Numbered from the stretch's first letter, positions 45,441-55,257 are shown. The stretch is DNA of 64,000 bases from Halocatena halophila (GCA_027563145.1 CP071306.1:2418001-2482000), one strand, 5' to 3'. Program-made: numbers and translations. The notes: a model not told the origin generated them from the sequence alone.

Positions 45441-46058
45441 TCATAAGATCCCATAGAAGAAGCCGAACACCGCAACAGCTGATGGAATGACGAGCGCGAG
45501 CGAATGCCCCAGACGAATTGCTCGGGCTCGACTGAGAATCACCGCCCACACCAACACGCTCACGCCGAACAGTACGTTCGTACCGACTCCAACCAGCATG
45601 AACAGTGGAGACGCCCGAAACGCTGTGACACCTGCCGGAAGGTTCGCAACCGTGGCGGCGGTCCCACCGGGATTGACGACCCCGACAACGACCGTCACGA
45701 CCGTGAGCACCACGCCGGCCACACACAACGGAAGATAGCCCCACCCGAGCAACACGAGCAGCTGTTCGAACGAACCATCACGGTCAAACAGCGCCGAAAA
45801 CGCCTGAAGAACCCCCGCGAAAACGAACCAGCTACCGACCGTTCGGATCGTCCATTCGACCACCACACCATACAGCCCGCTGGTCAGCACGAACCAACCA
45901 TCCGAGAGAACGAACGCAAGCAACACCAGCTGTGAGAGGACCGTGCTCACGATCGTTCCGACCACGACGGCGACCGATCCGCGTGTCGATGGTTCTCTGA
46001 GCTGGTGGCTGAGGAACGTGTCGGCAGCGTCGTACACTAACCGCACGTGATGTATCAT
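45441..46058 (-). CDS. Yip1-like membrane protein
   Basis: A 205-residue protein with five predicted helices. It starts MIHHVRLVYDAADTFLSHQ and has the Yip1-domain pattern of paired helices with LLVLLGWGYLPLCVAGVV in the middle. Archaeal members have no assigned function. It sits between argS (convergent, 13 bases) and a small membrane protein on the same strand. Confidence 0.7.
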   Translation of the reverse strand: MIHHVRLVYDAADTFLSHQLREPSTRGSVAVVVGTIVSTVLSQLVLLAFVLSDGWFVLTSGLYGVVVEWTIRTVGSWFVFAGVLQAFSALFDRDGSFEQLLVLLGWGYLPLCVAGVVLTVVTVVVGVVNPGGTAATVANLPAGVTAFRASPLFMLVGVGTNVLFGVSVLVWAVILSRARAIRLGHSLALVIPSAVAVFGFFYGIL

Positions 46059-46102
46059 CTATCCGCACAGTAAGGGGCAGCCAAAAAGAGTGTTGTGGGT
46101 GA

Positions 46103-46282
46103 TCAATCGACCTGTCTGCGGAGATCGAAGCCGACGAAGAGACTTACCAGCACAACTGCTGCTGCCACCGAGGGCTGGTGGCTGACGACCATCGGCGTGG
46201 ACACTGTGTACACGCCAAGGGCGAGTAAGACGACCGTAACGAACATCAGTCCGATTACGTAGGTGGTTGTTTGGAGGGCCAT
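46103..46282 (-). CDS. 59-residue two-helix membrane protein
   Basis: A short frame from the ATG at 46282 to the TGA at 46103. It begins MALQTTTYVIGLMFVTVVLL, has two hydrophobic helices (about 8-28 and 36-51) separated by a short loop, and ends GFDLRRQVD. Positive residues at the end suggest a cytoplasmic C-terminus. An AT-rich promoter with TATA-like words precedes it. Codon use is normal for the genome. Function unknown. Confidence 0.55.
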   Translation of the reverse strand: MALQTTTYVIGLMFVTVVLLALGVYTVSTPMVVSHQPSVAAAVVLVSLFVGFDLRRQVD

Positions 46283-46361
46283 GAGCTATATATTATGCAC
46301 TGGATCAATATTAAATTAACTATAATATATTATAATTTACTTTATTTTCGCTCGAGTGTTA
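46283..46361. promoter_or_regulatory. AT-rich promoter region with a 14-bp palindrome
   Basis: 79 bases, nearly all A/T in the middle. It holds the perfect palindrome TATAATATATTATA at 46321-46334 and other TATA-like sequences that could drive the small membrane protein gene on the minus strand. Confidence 0.4.
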
Positions 46362-47330
46362 TTAGATCGATGCAAGCGATCTGATGGGTGCTGAAAGTCT
46401 ACAGGACCGTTCGAAGCCACGCTCGGTCCGTCTGAGAATCGATCCGTCGTTTGTGCCTGCAACAAGTGCGTTTTCGGTCGCTTCGAAGGCGAGAACGAAC
46501 TCGGTGGGTTCGCCGGGATACGCTACCTGCTCGAACGTGTCGCCACCATCTGTCGATTCGAACAGTGCACCGTCAGTTCCTCGAGGACCACCCCAGCTCC
46601 CTGGCGGATTGCGGGTAGCGCCAGCAATCAGTCGGTCGTCAGTTTCGTACGATTCGCGGAAATAGGAGTGTTCGAATCCGTCGTCGATACGATCGTATTC
46701 GGTGCCGCCGCTGGTTGTCCGATAGAGTCCACCGCCGGTGGCAACGATGAATCGGTCGGGATCAGTCAGCAACACGTGGTGAACGTCATTGCTATACGTG
46801 CTGTCGAACGCGTCGAGTCGTCGTTCTGTGATGGTTTCTCCTCCGTCGTCGCTCAGATGGACGCCGCCAACCTCGATGCCGACGACCAGTCGATCCGGTC
46901 GATCCGGGTGTGTACAGAGCGATCTGACGTGCGATACGTTGCGGTGGCGTGGCGTGTGCCAGTCATCTCGTGAGGGAAGGTTCTGGAGCGCAGTCAGTTC
47001 CCGCCACGGTGGGGATTCGCCACCTGGCGTGAACGATTCCGTGACATACAGGTGCGACGGATGGGTGCCGGCGTAGAGGCGATCACCGTTTGGTCCTGCC
47101 ACAACGCTGTATACCTCCGTCTGTGGCACGCCGAGATCGGTCCAGGTCGTTCCATCCATCGTGTGATAGAGTCCATCCTTCGTCGCTGCAAACGCACCCG
47201 GAACAGCCGAGAACGTCCGCACTCGCATCGTTCGCCCACGTTCGAGTACACTGTCGCTCGGAACTGACCCAGCGCTTTCAGTCGGTTCCGCAATTCGGTA
47301 GACGCCGTCGTCCGTGCCTGCCAGGAGCAT
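46362..47330 (-). CDS. Sialidase-like beta-propeller (BNR repeat) protein
   Basis: A 322-residue protein made of beta-propeller blades with BNR/Asp-box motifs such as LSDDGGETI and ESTDGGDTF, and repeated LLAGTDDGVYR, AATKDGLYH, RLYAGTHPSHLY and VATGGGLYR. No signal peptide, so probably cytoplasmic. There are no sialidase catalytic Arg triads that I can identify, and propellers of this type often act as binding proteins. A TATA-like TTCTATAAATT near 47375 fits a short leader. Confidence 0.75.
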   Translation of the reverse strand: MLLAGTDDGVYRIAEPTESAGSVPSDSVLERGRTMRVRTFSAVPGAFAATKDGLYHTMDGTTWTDLGVPQTEVYSVVAGPNGDRLYAGTHPSHLYVTESFTPGGESPPWRELTALQNLPSRDDWHTPRHRNVSHVRSLCTHPDRPDRLVVGIEVGGVHLSDDGGETITERRLDAFDSTYSNDVHHVLLTDPDRFIVATGGGLYRTTSGGTEYDRIDDGFEHSYFRESYETDDRLIAGATRNPPGSWGGPRGTDGALFESTDGGDTFEQVAYPGEPTEFVLAFEATENALVAGTNDGSILRRTERGFERSCRLSAPIRSLASI

Positions 47331-47405
47331 ACCAAACGCTATGGGATGAACCGGGTTATTCGTTTCCTGAAGGAATTTATAGAATAAAAGTTGATATTTC
47401 TGCCG

Positions 47406-48983
47406 TCAGTCGTGTCGGAACGCTCGCTGGCCGGTGAACACCATCGCCATGTCGAGTTCGTTGGCCGCTTCGATGACGGTATCGTCGTTTTTCGACCCGC
47501 CGGGCTGGATAACGGCCTCAATTCCGTGTTCGGCGGCCGCTTCGACGCCATCGGGGAACGGGAAGAAGGCGTCGGAGGCCATCACCGCTCCATCCGGTGA
47601 TTTCCCCTCTGCGTGTTCGGTGGCCTTCATTCCCGCCAGTCGGACGGCATCCACGCGCGACACCTGCCCCATGCCGATCCCAACGGTTTCGGTGCCATCG
47701 GCGAAGATGATCGCGTTTGATTTGACGTGTTTGATCACCGACCAGGCGAACAGCATCGATTCGAGCTGTTCGTCGGTTGGCTGGCGGTCGGTAACGACCT
47801 CGAGATCGTCGATCGTGAGCAACTGTTCGTCGCGTTCCTGGACGAGTCGGCCACCGACGATCTGCTTTTCGGTGAATTGTTCGGTCCGCTCAAGCTTCTC
47901 TCCCACGTCGAGCACGCGGAGATTCGATTTCGTTTCGAGGATTTCGAGCGCTGGCTCCGTATAGCCCGGGGCGACGACGACTTCTTTGAACGAGTCAATG
48001 ATCTGTTCGGCAGTGGCCTCGTTGCACTCGCGGTTGAGCGCCACGATCCCGCCGAACGCGCTCATTGGGTCGGTCGAAAGCGCTTTCTCATACGCTTTTG
48101 TGAGCGTTTCCGCGCTCGCACAGCCCGCCGGATTCGTGTGCTTGATCACCGCCGCCGCGGGCTCGTCGAACTCCTTGATCAGGTTCAACGCTCCATCAGC
48201 GTCGTTGTAGTTGTTGTACGAGAGCGCTTTGGCTCCCTCGTTAAGCTGCTCTGCACCCACCACACTCGCCTCACCGCACGATCGATCCGCGTAGAGGGCC
48301 GCCTCCTGGTGCGGGTTTTCCCCATAGCGCAGCGACGCCACTCGATCGCCGGTCGTGTACCGACGAGTCGGTAGCGCTCCATCGTCGTCGCCGGTAACGG
48401 TGACGGCGTCGCCATCAAATGACACTCGACCCTCGGCGATAGCCTCAACGGCACGCGGATACGCGACGAACTCGCCGTCGTAGAGCACCCGGTCTTTCAG
48501 GTCAGCGGCGGTGTCGTCCTCGTACACCGGTACTGGCTCCTGTGCGACGATCGGACCCTCATCGACCGCTTCGGTCACCACGTGGACCGTACACCCGGTT
48601 GTTCTGACGCCGGCGTCCAGCGCATCTCCCCAGGCGTCCATCCCCTTGAACGAGGGCAGCAACGACGGATGGACGTTCAGCGTCAGCGGAGCCGCCTCAA
48701 GAAACGTCTCCGTCAGTACACGCATGTAGCCATCCAGACAGACGAGATCCACATCGTACGACGAGAGCCGATCGAGAATGCGCCGTTCGTGCGATTCGCG
48801 CGATTCGTCCGCGTCTCGCTCGACGACCTCAGTCGGAATGTCACGTTCGCTGGCAGCTGAGAGCACTGGTGCCGACGCGTCGTTCGTGAAAATCACCGAG
48901 AACTCCGCTCCGCCAGGCGATCGATCCGCAATGTTGCGTAGATTCCGGCCGCGATTACTGGCCATCCCCGCGATCTGTACCAT
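47406..48983 (-). CDS. purH: PurN-PurH fusion: GAR transformylase-like and AICAR transformylase
   Basis: A 525-residue protein. Residues 1-190 resemble GAR formyltransferase (PurN): IAGMASNRGRNL, VCLDGYMRVLTETF, LNVHPSLLPSFKG and EAVDEGPIVAQE. Residues 205-525 are the AICAR transformylase half of PurH: LRYGENPHQEAALY, LSYNNYNDADGAL, KHTNPAGCA and DAFFPFPDG. The IMP cyclohydrolase domain of bacterial PurH is absent; archaea use PurO for that step. The start at 48983 gives MVQIAGMASNRG; a start nine codons earlier is possible. Divergent from purB. Confidence 0.9.
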   Translation of the reverse strand: MVQIAGMASNRGRNLRNIADRSPGGAEFSVIFTNDASAPVLSAASERDIPTEVVERDADESRESHERRILDRLSSYDVDLVCLDGYMRVLTETFLEAAPLTLNVHPSLLPSFKGMDAWGDALDAGVRTTGCTVHVVTEAVDEGPIVAQEPVPVYEDDTAADLKDRVLYDGEFVAYPRAVEAIAEGRVSFDGDAVTVTGDDDGALPTRRYTTGDRVASLRYGENPHQEAALYADRSCGEASVVGAEQLNEGAKALSYNNYNDADGALNLIKEFDEPAAAVIKHTNPAGCASAETLTKAYEKALSTDPMSAFGGIVALNRECNEATAEQIIDSFKEVVVAPGYTEPALEILETKSNLRVLDVGEKLERTEQFTEKQIVGGRLVQERDEQLLTIDDLEVVTDRQPTDEQLESMLFAWSVIKHVKSNAIIFADGTETVGIGMGQVSRVDAVRLAGMKATEHAEGKSPDGAVMASDAFFPFPDGVEAAAEHGIEAVIQPGGSKNDDTVIEAANELDMAMVFTGQRAFRHD

Positions 48984-49149
48984 ATCTACGTGAGACGGAC
49001 CCGCTCCCAAATGAATGTCGATTCATCCGCAGAGACGTGTATCAGTCTCCCACGAAACGCTTATACTTATGCATGTTTGTGTATATTTCCACCCTCTCCC
49101 GTGGGGATGGCTTCGATACGCTTTTTCGGTGGCTCCTCCGAGCACCGGT

Positions 49150-50526
49150 ATGAGTAGTCCGTTGGCAGCCATCTCACCGCTTGACGGCCGATACGCCGAT
49201 CGGACGGCGGTGCTGGCACCGTATGCGAGCGAAATGGGATTAATGAGAGCACGTGTTCACGTCGAGGTAGAGTATCTGATCGCGCTTGCTGATTGCTCCG
49301 CGATACCGCTCGAAATTCCCCCGGAAGATCGCTCCGCACTGAGAGCGCTCTATGAGGAGTTCGAAGAGGCGGACGGGGCCACGATCAAGCAGATCGAAAC
49401 GGAGGGGTATGGCGAGTTTCCAGCCACCAATCACGACGTGAAGGCAGTCGAGTATTTCATTCGTGGTGCAATGAGCGAGTACGGTCCGTGGATTCATTTT
49501 GGGCTCACAAGCGAGGATGTGAACAATCTGGCCCACCGGCTTTTGCTCACCGGCGCGCGCGAACACGTGATCCTGCCAGATCTGCGCTCGATTCGTGATC
49601 AGCTGACTGAACTTGCCCACGAGCACGCCGATCTGGCGATGCTCGCACGGACCCACGGCCAGCCGGCGACGCCAACGACGTTCGGCAAGGAGATGGCGGT
49701 GTACGCTGCCCGTCTTGGGCGTGCGATCGGTGCGATTCAATCGGTATCGCTGTCGGGTAAACTCGCCGGAGCCAGTGGCACGTACGCTGCACACACGGTG
49801 GCCTATCCCGAGGTAGACTGGCCTGCCTTTGCCGAATCGTTCGTCGAATCGCTCGGTTTCGAGCACATTGGACTGACAACGCAGGTGAATCCGTGTGACG
49901 ATGTAGCGGCGCTGTTCGACGCACTCAGACGGGCAAATCAGGTGCTCATCGATCTCGATCGGGACTGCTGGCGCTACATTAGCGATCGATATCTCGGCCA
50001 GCGCGCCGAAAGCACCGAGACCGGCTCGTCAACGATGCCACATAAGGTTAATCCGATCGACTTCGAGAACAGCGAGGGGAATCTCTCGAAAGCAAACGCG
50101 GATCTCACATTTTTGGCGGAGTACATCACCACGTCCAGACTCCAGCGCGATCTCTCCGATTCGACCGTCAAACGGAACAACGGAGCCGCGCTCGCCCACT
50201 GTCACATCGGCTACACCAAACTCCAGACGGGACTCGAGAAAATCGTTCCCAACGAGCAGGTGATGGCCACTGAGCTGGCAGACACCCCAGAGATCATCGG
50301 CGAGGCCGTCCAGACGATTCTTCGCCGTGAGGGCCACGAAGATGCGTACGAACGCGTGAAAGATCTCACGCGAGGCCAGAACGTGACAATTGAGGATTTC
50401 CACGCGCTGTTCGGCGATCTGGACGTTTCCGCGTCAGTTCGTGAGGAACTCCAGTCACTCACTCCTGGGGGCTACACCGGCATTGGAGAGACCCTGGCTC
50501 GTGAATCCGGCTCACCCGAGGAATGA
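49150..50526 (+). CDS. purB: Adenylosuccinate lyase
   Basis: A 458-residue member of the fumarase/aspartase superfamily. It cleaves SAICAR to AICAR and adenylosuccinate to AMP. Motifs: LAAISPLDGRYADR at the start, NHDVKAVEYF, FGLTSEDVNN, ARTHGQPATPTTFGKE and the superfamily signature GSSTMPHKVNPIDFEN. ATG at 49150 is the conserved start; the open frame further up is hydrophobic/aromatic-rich and does not fit. It is divergent from purN-purH, so purine genes face each other across a 166-base promoter. The 3' end overlaps convergent dapE by 15 bases. Confidence 0.93.
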   Translation: MSSPLAAISPLDGRYADRTAVLAPYASEMGLMRARVHVEVEYLIALADCSAIPLEIPPEDRSALRALYEEFEEADGATIKQIETEGYGEFPATNHDVKAVEYFIRGAMSEYGPWIHFGLTSEDVNNLAHRLLLTGAREHVILPDLRSIRDQLTELAHEHADLAMLARTHGQPATPTTFGKEMAVYAARLGRAIGAIQSVSLSGKLAGASGTYAAHTVAYPEVDWPAFAESFVESLGFEHIGLTTQVNPCDDVAALFDALRRANQVLIDLDRDCWRYISDRYLGQRAESTETGSSTMPHKVNPIDFENSEGNLSKANADLTFLAEYITTSRLQRDLSDSTVKRNNGAALAHCHIGYTKLQTGLEKIVPNEQVMATELADTPEIIGEAVQTILRREGHEDAYERVKDLTRGQNVTIEDFHALFGDLDVSASVREELQSLTPGGYTGIGETLARESGSPEE

Positions 50527-51573
50527 GCCAATCGCGCGTTCGAGTATCTCCGTTGCCCGAACGATGGTGTCCCGTTCGATGTACTCCCGGTCTGCGTGTG
50601 CAACCGGGCCCTCGTCGTCGACGAGGACGCCCGGACCGAAGACGACTGTCGGCTCGTCTGCGAAGTAGGCCGCCTCCGTGGCCGCACCGAACGGCCGTGG
50701 CTCGCCGGCCCCTGCATTCTGTAGCGTTTCGACGAGTGTCTCATCGTGTGCGGTCGCAAAGGCCTCGAGAAACGGGCTTTCGCGGTCGGTGAGCGCAAAC
50801 GAAGCGTCGACACCCGTCGTTTGCAGGTGCTCGTTCAGTGCGCGCTCGAATTCGTGTGCGCTCTCTGGAGGGACGCTCCGTCGGTCGATGGCGATCGTAC
50901 ACTCCGCTGGGAGCTGATTGACCGCGTCGCCGCCTTCGATCACCGTTGGGGTCAGTGTTGGCTCGCCAAGCGTCGAATGTGTCCCTGGTCCGTACTCCGA
51001 GTCGAACGTTTTCAGCGCCTCAAGAACGGGGGGAACACCCACAATCGCGTTCGTTCCGGCGGCCGGATTGGCCGCGTGTGCGTTCGTTCCGTTGATGGTG
51101 ATCGTCCCTTCGAACCGACCGCGGGCACCGGTACAAACGTCGAGGCCGGTCGGCTCGCCAACGATGTAGCCGTCAGCATCGAACGCGAGCGCATCTGCTC
51201 CGAGCGAGCCGGTCTCCTCGTCGGGTGTCACGGCGAGCGTGAGCCGGCCGCGTTCGACGGAGACACCGTAGAATGCGCCCAGCAACGCCGCAAGCGGTCC
51301 CTTTGCGTCACACGCTCCCCGACCGTAGACGGTCGAGCCAACCCGTTCGTAGGCCACCGGTGGACTCACGGTGTCGAGATGCGTGTTCAACACCAGATGC
51401 GGGCCGTCGGCCGTGGCTCTGCGGGTGACAATCGTGTTCCCGCGCGCATCAACCACTGGCTCGAATCCGAGCCCGTCGAGCGAATCGACGAGTAGCGATC
51501 GCATCTCGGAGACCGATTCGTGTGATGGCGTTTTGACAGCCGCCGTGTGGAACTCAAGGGGATCGAACGCCAT
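50512..51573 (-). CDS. dapE: Succinyl-diaminopimelate desuccinylase-like M20 peptidase
   Basis: A 353-residue M20 zinc amidohydrolase. Metal-site motifs: LVLNTHLDTVSPP (His and Asp), GRGACDAKGPLAALLG (bridging Asp), VTPDEETGSLGAD (catalytic Glu pair) and GEPTGLDVCTGARG. The lid domain has NAHAANPAAGTNAI. It is last gene of the lysine operon, overlapping dapF by 1 base, and that context identifies it as DapE, removing succinate from N-succinyl-LL-diaminopimelate, rather than ArgE or another M20 enzyme. Confidence 0.87.
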   Translation of the reverse strand: MAFDPLEFHTAAVKTPSHESVSEMRSLLVDSLDGLGFEPVVDARGNTIVTRRATADGPHLVLNTHLDTVSPPVAYERVGSTVYGRGACDAKGPLAALLGAFYGVSVERGRLTLAVTPDEETGSLGADALAFDADGYIVGEPTGLDVCTGARGRFEGTITINGTNAHAANPAAGTNAIVGVPPVLEALKTFDSEYGPGTHSTLGEPTLTPTVIEGGDAVNQLPAECTIAIDRRSVPPESAHEFERALNEHLQTTGVDASFALTDRESPFLEAFATAHDETLVETLQNAGAGEPRPFGAATEAAYFADEPTVVFGPGVLVDDEGPVAHADREYIERDTIVRATEILERAIGSFLG

Positions 51574-52439
51574 CAGCCGATGACTCCAGGCTCGGCCACG
51601 GGAAGTTCAGTGCTGTAGGACCGCTTTGCCGGTCCCCGCATGATTGCACCATCGCCGCGCCAGTCGATCGTCACGGTGCCGCCGGGAAGTGACACCGCTG
51701 CGGGATTAGAGCCGTCGATTAGCCCGAGTTTTCGGGCGACTGCGACCACTGCAACGGCACCCGTCCCACAGGAAGCCGTCTCACCCTCGACGCCGCGTTC
51801 GTACGTCCGCTGATCGAACGCGGGCGGCTCCGACCTTCTGAGCGAACCGAGCGTCAGATTCGCTCCCTCGGGAAAGACGGACGCGTTCCGAACGATTGGA
51901 CCAACGGCTTCGAGATCGATCGCATCGACGGCCTCAACCATTGCAACCGCGTGGGGAACGCCGGTGTTGACAGCCGTCACCGACAGGTCGTCGATCTGGC
52001 TGTCGATCAACGGCGAGGTTCCTTCGAGTGGAACGATATCGGGATCAAACGAAGGGACACCCATCTCGACATGGACGGTGTCGTCTTCGATACGCGCGTG
52101 TCGGGTTCCGGCAAGCGTATCAATCATCAGTTCGGTCGCACCGGTGCGGCTTCCCGCCCAGTGGGCCGCACACCTGACACCGTTGCCACACATCGGTGCC
52201 ACGGAACCATCCGGCTGAACGAGGGTCATGATCACTCGCGGTGGGGAGTACTGCTCTTCGAGCGCGAGAAACAAGACGCCGTCTGCGCCCCGCTTTCCGG
52301 TCTCTCCTGTGGGTGGTTCGATGCCATCGGTTCGATCACAGTATCGTCGTGCGAATGCTCGTCGGTCGGGAACGGATCGCTCTGGGCCGACAACGATGAA
52401 GTCGTTGCCAGTGCCGTGGTATTTCTCTACGTGAATCAT
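51573..52439 (-). CDS. dapF: Diaminopimelate epimerase
   Basis: A 288-residue enzyme with two pseudo-symmetric halves. It starts MIHVEKYHGTGNDFIVV. Catalytic cysteines lie in PMCGNGVRCAAHW and TASCGTGAVAVV. It turns LL-diaminopimelate into the meso form without a cofactor. It overlaps lysA by 4 bases and dapE by 1 base, in the order expected for a co-transcribed lysine operon. Confidence 0.93.
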   Translation of the reverse strand: MIHVEKYHGTGNDFIVVGPERSVPDRRAFARRYCDRTDGIEPPTGETGKRGADGVLFLALEEQYSPPRVIMTLVQPDGSVAPMCGNGVRCAAHWAGSRTGATELMIDTLAGTRHARIEDDTVHVEMGVPSFDPDIVPLEGTSPLIDSQIDDLSVTAVNTGVPHAVAMVEAVDAIDLEAVGPIVRNASVFPEGANLTLGSLRRSEPPAFDQRTYERGVEGETASCGTGAVAVVAVARKLGLIDGSNPAAVSLPGGTVTIDWRGDGAIMRGPAKRSYSTELPVAEPGVIG

Positions 52440-53680
52440 CGGTTCGTGGTTGCTATGGAGTGTTCGAGTCTGGTGCAGTCCGCGACAGTTTCCCGGCGGA
52501 CGAGTGTGGTGCCCTCGATCGAAACGACGGCCGGTCGGGGTCGTGAGTTGTACTGGCTCGCCATCTCATAGCCGTACGCGCCAGCGTTGCCGACGGCGAT
52601 CGTCTCGTTGCACTCGGGCTTCGGAAGCGTTCGATCCCGACCCAGCACATCGGCTGTCTCACAGATCGGTCCTGCCACGAGACAGTTGATCGACGGGCGC
52701 GATTCGTCGCTCGCGTTCAACAGGCGGAGTTCGTGGTGGGCGTCGTACAGCGCCGGCCGCGCGAGCGTCGTCATGCCGGCATCCACCCCGACAACGGTCG
52801 TGTCTGGTGTCCGTTTGACCGTGGTTACGTCGGTGAGTAACACGCCAGCATCAGCGAGCAGATAGCGACCCGGTTCGATCGCAAGCTGTGCGTCGCAATC
52901 ACCGAACGCGTCTCGGGTTGTCTCTGCGACAGCGTCGAGATCGAGCGGTGGCTCCGATGGTCGGTAGGGAACACCAAACCCTCCACCGACGGAGACGAAC
53001 GAAAGCCCACCGATCTCGCCGGCGAGCGAGGCGAGTCCCTCGACGAGCGCGCGGTGGGCCTCGAGGCCGTCGCCACTGATTCCGCTGCCGGCGTGCGCGT
53101 GGAGTCCAGCGAGCGCAAGCGTTGGCTCACGGTCACGGATTCGTGCACAGAGCGCCGGGACGCGATCGAACGGAACGCCAAACTGTGGTGCGTCGCCGGT
53201 GCGGACCTTCTCGTGGTGGCCCGCTCCGACACCGGGATTCACCCTGACGCACACCGATCCCGCAAAGCCTCGATCGAGCAGCCGATCGAGCGTGTCAACC
53301 GCTCCGAACGTCACGGTGAACTCCTGATCGGCGGCCAGTGAGGCGATCTGATCGAGGTCAGCCGCTGGCGGATTGACTGCTGTGTACCGAATACGATCGC
53401 CAGGGAAGCCGGCTTCGAGTGCTCTTTGTGTCTCACCAGCCGACGCACACTCGGCGTCGAGCCCGCTCGCGTGGATCGTTTCGAGCACCGCACGCGTGCT
53501 GTTCGCTTTCACGGCGTAGCTGCAGTGTGCGTCCGGAAATGCCGATTGCAGTCGGCTCCCGTTCTCTCGAACGCGCTCGAGATCGAGCACGTACAGTGGT
53601 GTTCCGTGGCGGTCTGCGAGCGCCAGCAGTCGCTCGGCCGGCCAGTCTGACAGCCGTCGAATCGGTGGTCCGTGGCTCAT
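52436..53680 (-). CDS. lysA: Diaminopimelate decarboxylase
   Basis: A 414-residue PLP enzyme of the alanine-racemase fold type. The PLP lysine is in CSYAVKANSTRAVLE; GLHAHAGSGISG and SVGGGFGVPY are the phosphate-binding segments; GNAGAYGYEMASQYN closes the active site from the other subunit. It makes lysine from meso-diaminopimelate. It begins 6 bases after dapD ends. Confidence 0.93.
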   Translation of the reverse strand: MSHGPPIRRLSDWPAERLLALADRHGTPLYVLDLERVRENGSRLQSAFPDAHCSYAVKANSTRAVLETIHASGLDAECASAGETQRALEAGFPGDRIRYTAVNPPAADLDQIASLAADQEFTVTFGAVDTLDRLLDRGFAGSVCVRVNPGVGAGHHEKVRTGDAPQFGVPFDRVPALCARIRDREPTLALAGLHAHAGSGISGDGLEAHRALVEGLASLAGEIGGLSFVSVGGGFGVPYRPSEPPLDLDAVAETTRDAFGDCDAQLAIEPGRYLLADAGVLLTDVTTVKRTPDTTVVGVDAGMTTLARPALYDAHHELRLLNASDESRPSINCLVAGPICETADVLGRDRTLPKPECNETIAVGNAGAYGYEMASQYNSRPRPAVVSIEGTTLVRRETVADCTRLEHSIATTNR

Positions 53681-53686
53681 GGATGG

Positions 53687-54523
53687 CTACGATCGTAACA
53701 GCGCCTCGCGCTCCGTGCCAGAGAGCGTCGTCGCCTCGATGTCGGTCGCCACGACGGCTGGCTTAAACGCTCCCCCATCGAACAGGTCGTGTTCACCAAC
53801 GCTGGATTCGACAAAGCGGGTGAATGCACGGCGTTCTGGTGGGAGGTGTCCGTAGTAAATCTCCTCGTCGACGAGATCGTACACCGGAATTCTGGGTGTC
53901 AACAGCGTGTTCTCGCCGATCACACAGCCCTCGCCGACGACGAACCCGGATGTGATTCGACAGCCGGCACCGACGGCAACGTCGTTCTCGACGATCACGG
54001 GTGCGCTCTCGACCGGCTCTAACACGCCACCGATCAGCGTGTTCGCCCCGAGCTTCACGTTGGCACCTATCTGTGCGCATGAACCAACCGTGTCACAGGA
54101 GTCGATAAGCGTTCCATCGCCAACGTGTGCGCCGACGTTGACGAATGCGGGACTCATCAGAATTGCGTCGCTTCCAATCGCCGCGCCTCGGCGGATCACG
54201 GTACCATCAGGCGTGTTTCGCGTGCCACGTGCGGGGAGGTCGTCGGTTGATCTGAGTCCGAGCACGTCGTGATAGTCGACGGCGCTCGAATGCTGCACGT
54301 CGATAGCCCGACAGACGAAGTTCAGCAAAATTCCGCGTTTTACCCATTCGTTGGCCACCCATTCGCCATCGCGCTTGTGCGCCGCTCGGACGGAGCCGTC
54401 TTCGAGCGCGTCGAGAAACGCATCGAGCGTGGACAGCTCCTCGCGTCCGGCTCTCTCGGCCGAGAGTGATTCGGTTTCGTGTCGATTCCACAGGGATTCA
54501 ATGTCAGATTCGAGTGTACTCAT
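53687..54523 (-). CDS. dapD: Tetrahydrodipicolinate N-succinyltransferase
   Basis: A 278-residue protein. An N-terminal helical part (about 1-90) leads to a left-handed parallel beta-helix built of hexapeptide repeats (about 105-225: GAAIGSDAILMSPAFVNVGAH, GDGTLIDSCDTVGSCAQIGAN). This transfers succinyl from succinyl-CoA to tetrahydrodipicolinate and marks the pathway as the succinylase variant. It overlaps dapB by 4 bases. Confidence 0.92.
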   Translation of the reverse strand: MSTLESDIESLWNRHETESLSAERAGREELSTLDAFLDALEDGSVRAAHKRDGEWVANEWVKRGILLNFVCRAIDVQHSSAVDYHDVLGLRSTDDLPARGTRNTPDGTVIRRGAAIGSDAILMSPAFVNVGAHVGDGTLIDSCDTVGSCAQIGANVKLGANTLIGGVLEPVESAPVIVENDVAVGAGCRITSGFVVGEGCVIGENTLLTPRIPVYDLVDEEIYYGHLPPERRAFTRFVESSVGEHDLFDGGAFKPAVVATDIEATTLSGTEREALLRS

Positions 54524-55257
54524 TGCTCAGCTACTACCTCTGAAAACGCATACCGACCAGCCGGTCGATCGGCCAGCCAGCGCGCGCTATCGAGAGCGCC
54601 CGCTGCGAACACGCGGCGGCTTTCTGCACGGTGCGTGATTGTCAGCGCCTCGTCGTTTCCAGCGAGCAGTATCTCATGCTCGCCGTGGATCGATCCCGCC
54701 CGACGGACATGGACGCCGATGTTACCGTCGGATCGCGGCTGGTGTCCCTCCCGTCCGAACACTCGATCATCGAGTTCGCGCTCTGCTTCGATCGTTTCGA
54801 GCAGGCTCTTTGCCGTCCCGCTCGGGGCGTCGCGCTTGCGGTTGTGGTGGGTTTCGGTCAGCTCGATGTCGTACGATTCGAGGAGACCGACTGCCTCACG
54901 GACGAGGGTTTCTAACGCGTGGACACCACGCGCGAAGTTGCTCGCTTTCAACAGCGGAATCTGTTCACTGGCCCGGTCGAACCGTTCGCTCGCCTCGACC
55001 GCAAAGCCAGTCGTGCCGATGACGAGCGGTGTTTTGGTTGCCACACAGGCGTCGATCACTTCGTGTGTCCGCTCTGGGACCGATACGTCGATCACTGCGG
55101 CGGGGGTGCGCTCTTCGAGGTGGCGCTCCAGCTCGGCGGGCTCAATCGACCCGTCAAGAGAACGCGAGCAGGCAATCGTTTCGATATCGCGCTCGGCGGC
55201 CGCGTCTCTGATGGCGGTTCCTAGCTTGCCACTTGCCCCGGTGACGACGATCGTCAT
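54520..55257 (-). CDS. dapB: 4-hydroxy-tetrahydrodipicolinate reductase
   Basis: A 245-residue NAD(P)H reductase. The Rossmann motif is TGASGKLGTAIRDA, and the catalytic signature ELTETHHNRKRDAPSGTAK is conserved near residue 135. It reduces the DapA product to tetrahydrodipicolinate. Start and stop overlap dapA and dapD by 4 bases each. Confidence 0.93.
   Translation of the reverse strand: MTIVVTGASGKLGTAIRDAAAERDIETIACSRSLDGSIEPAELERHLEERTPAAVIDVSVPERTHEVIDACVATKTPLVIGTTGFAVEASERFDRASEQIPLLKASNFARGVHALETLVREAVGLLESYDIELTETHHNRKRDAPSGTAKSLLETIEAERELDDRVFGREGHQPRSDGNIGVHVRRAGSIHGEHEILLAGNDEALTITHRAESRRVFAAGALDSARWLADRPAGRYAFSEVVAEQ

Noticed and set aside
49015..49149. Longer purB start at 49015
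   Set aside because: The added 45 residues are aromatic/Cys-rich and unlike the family; the conserved start is at 49150.
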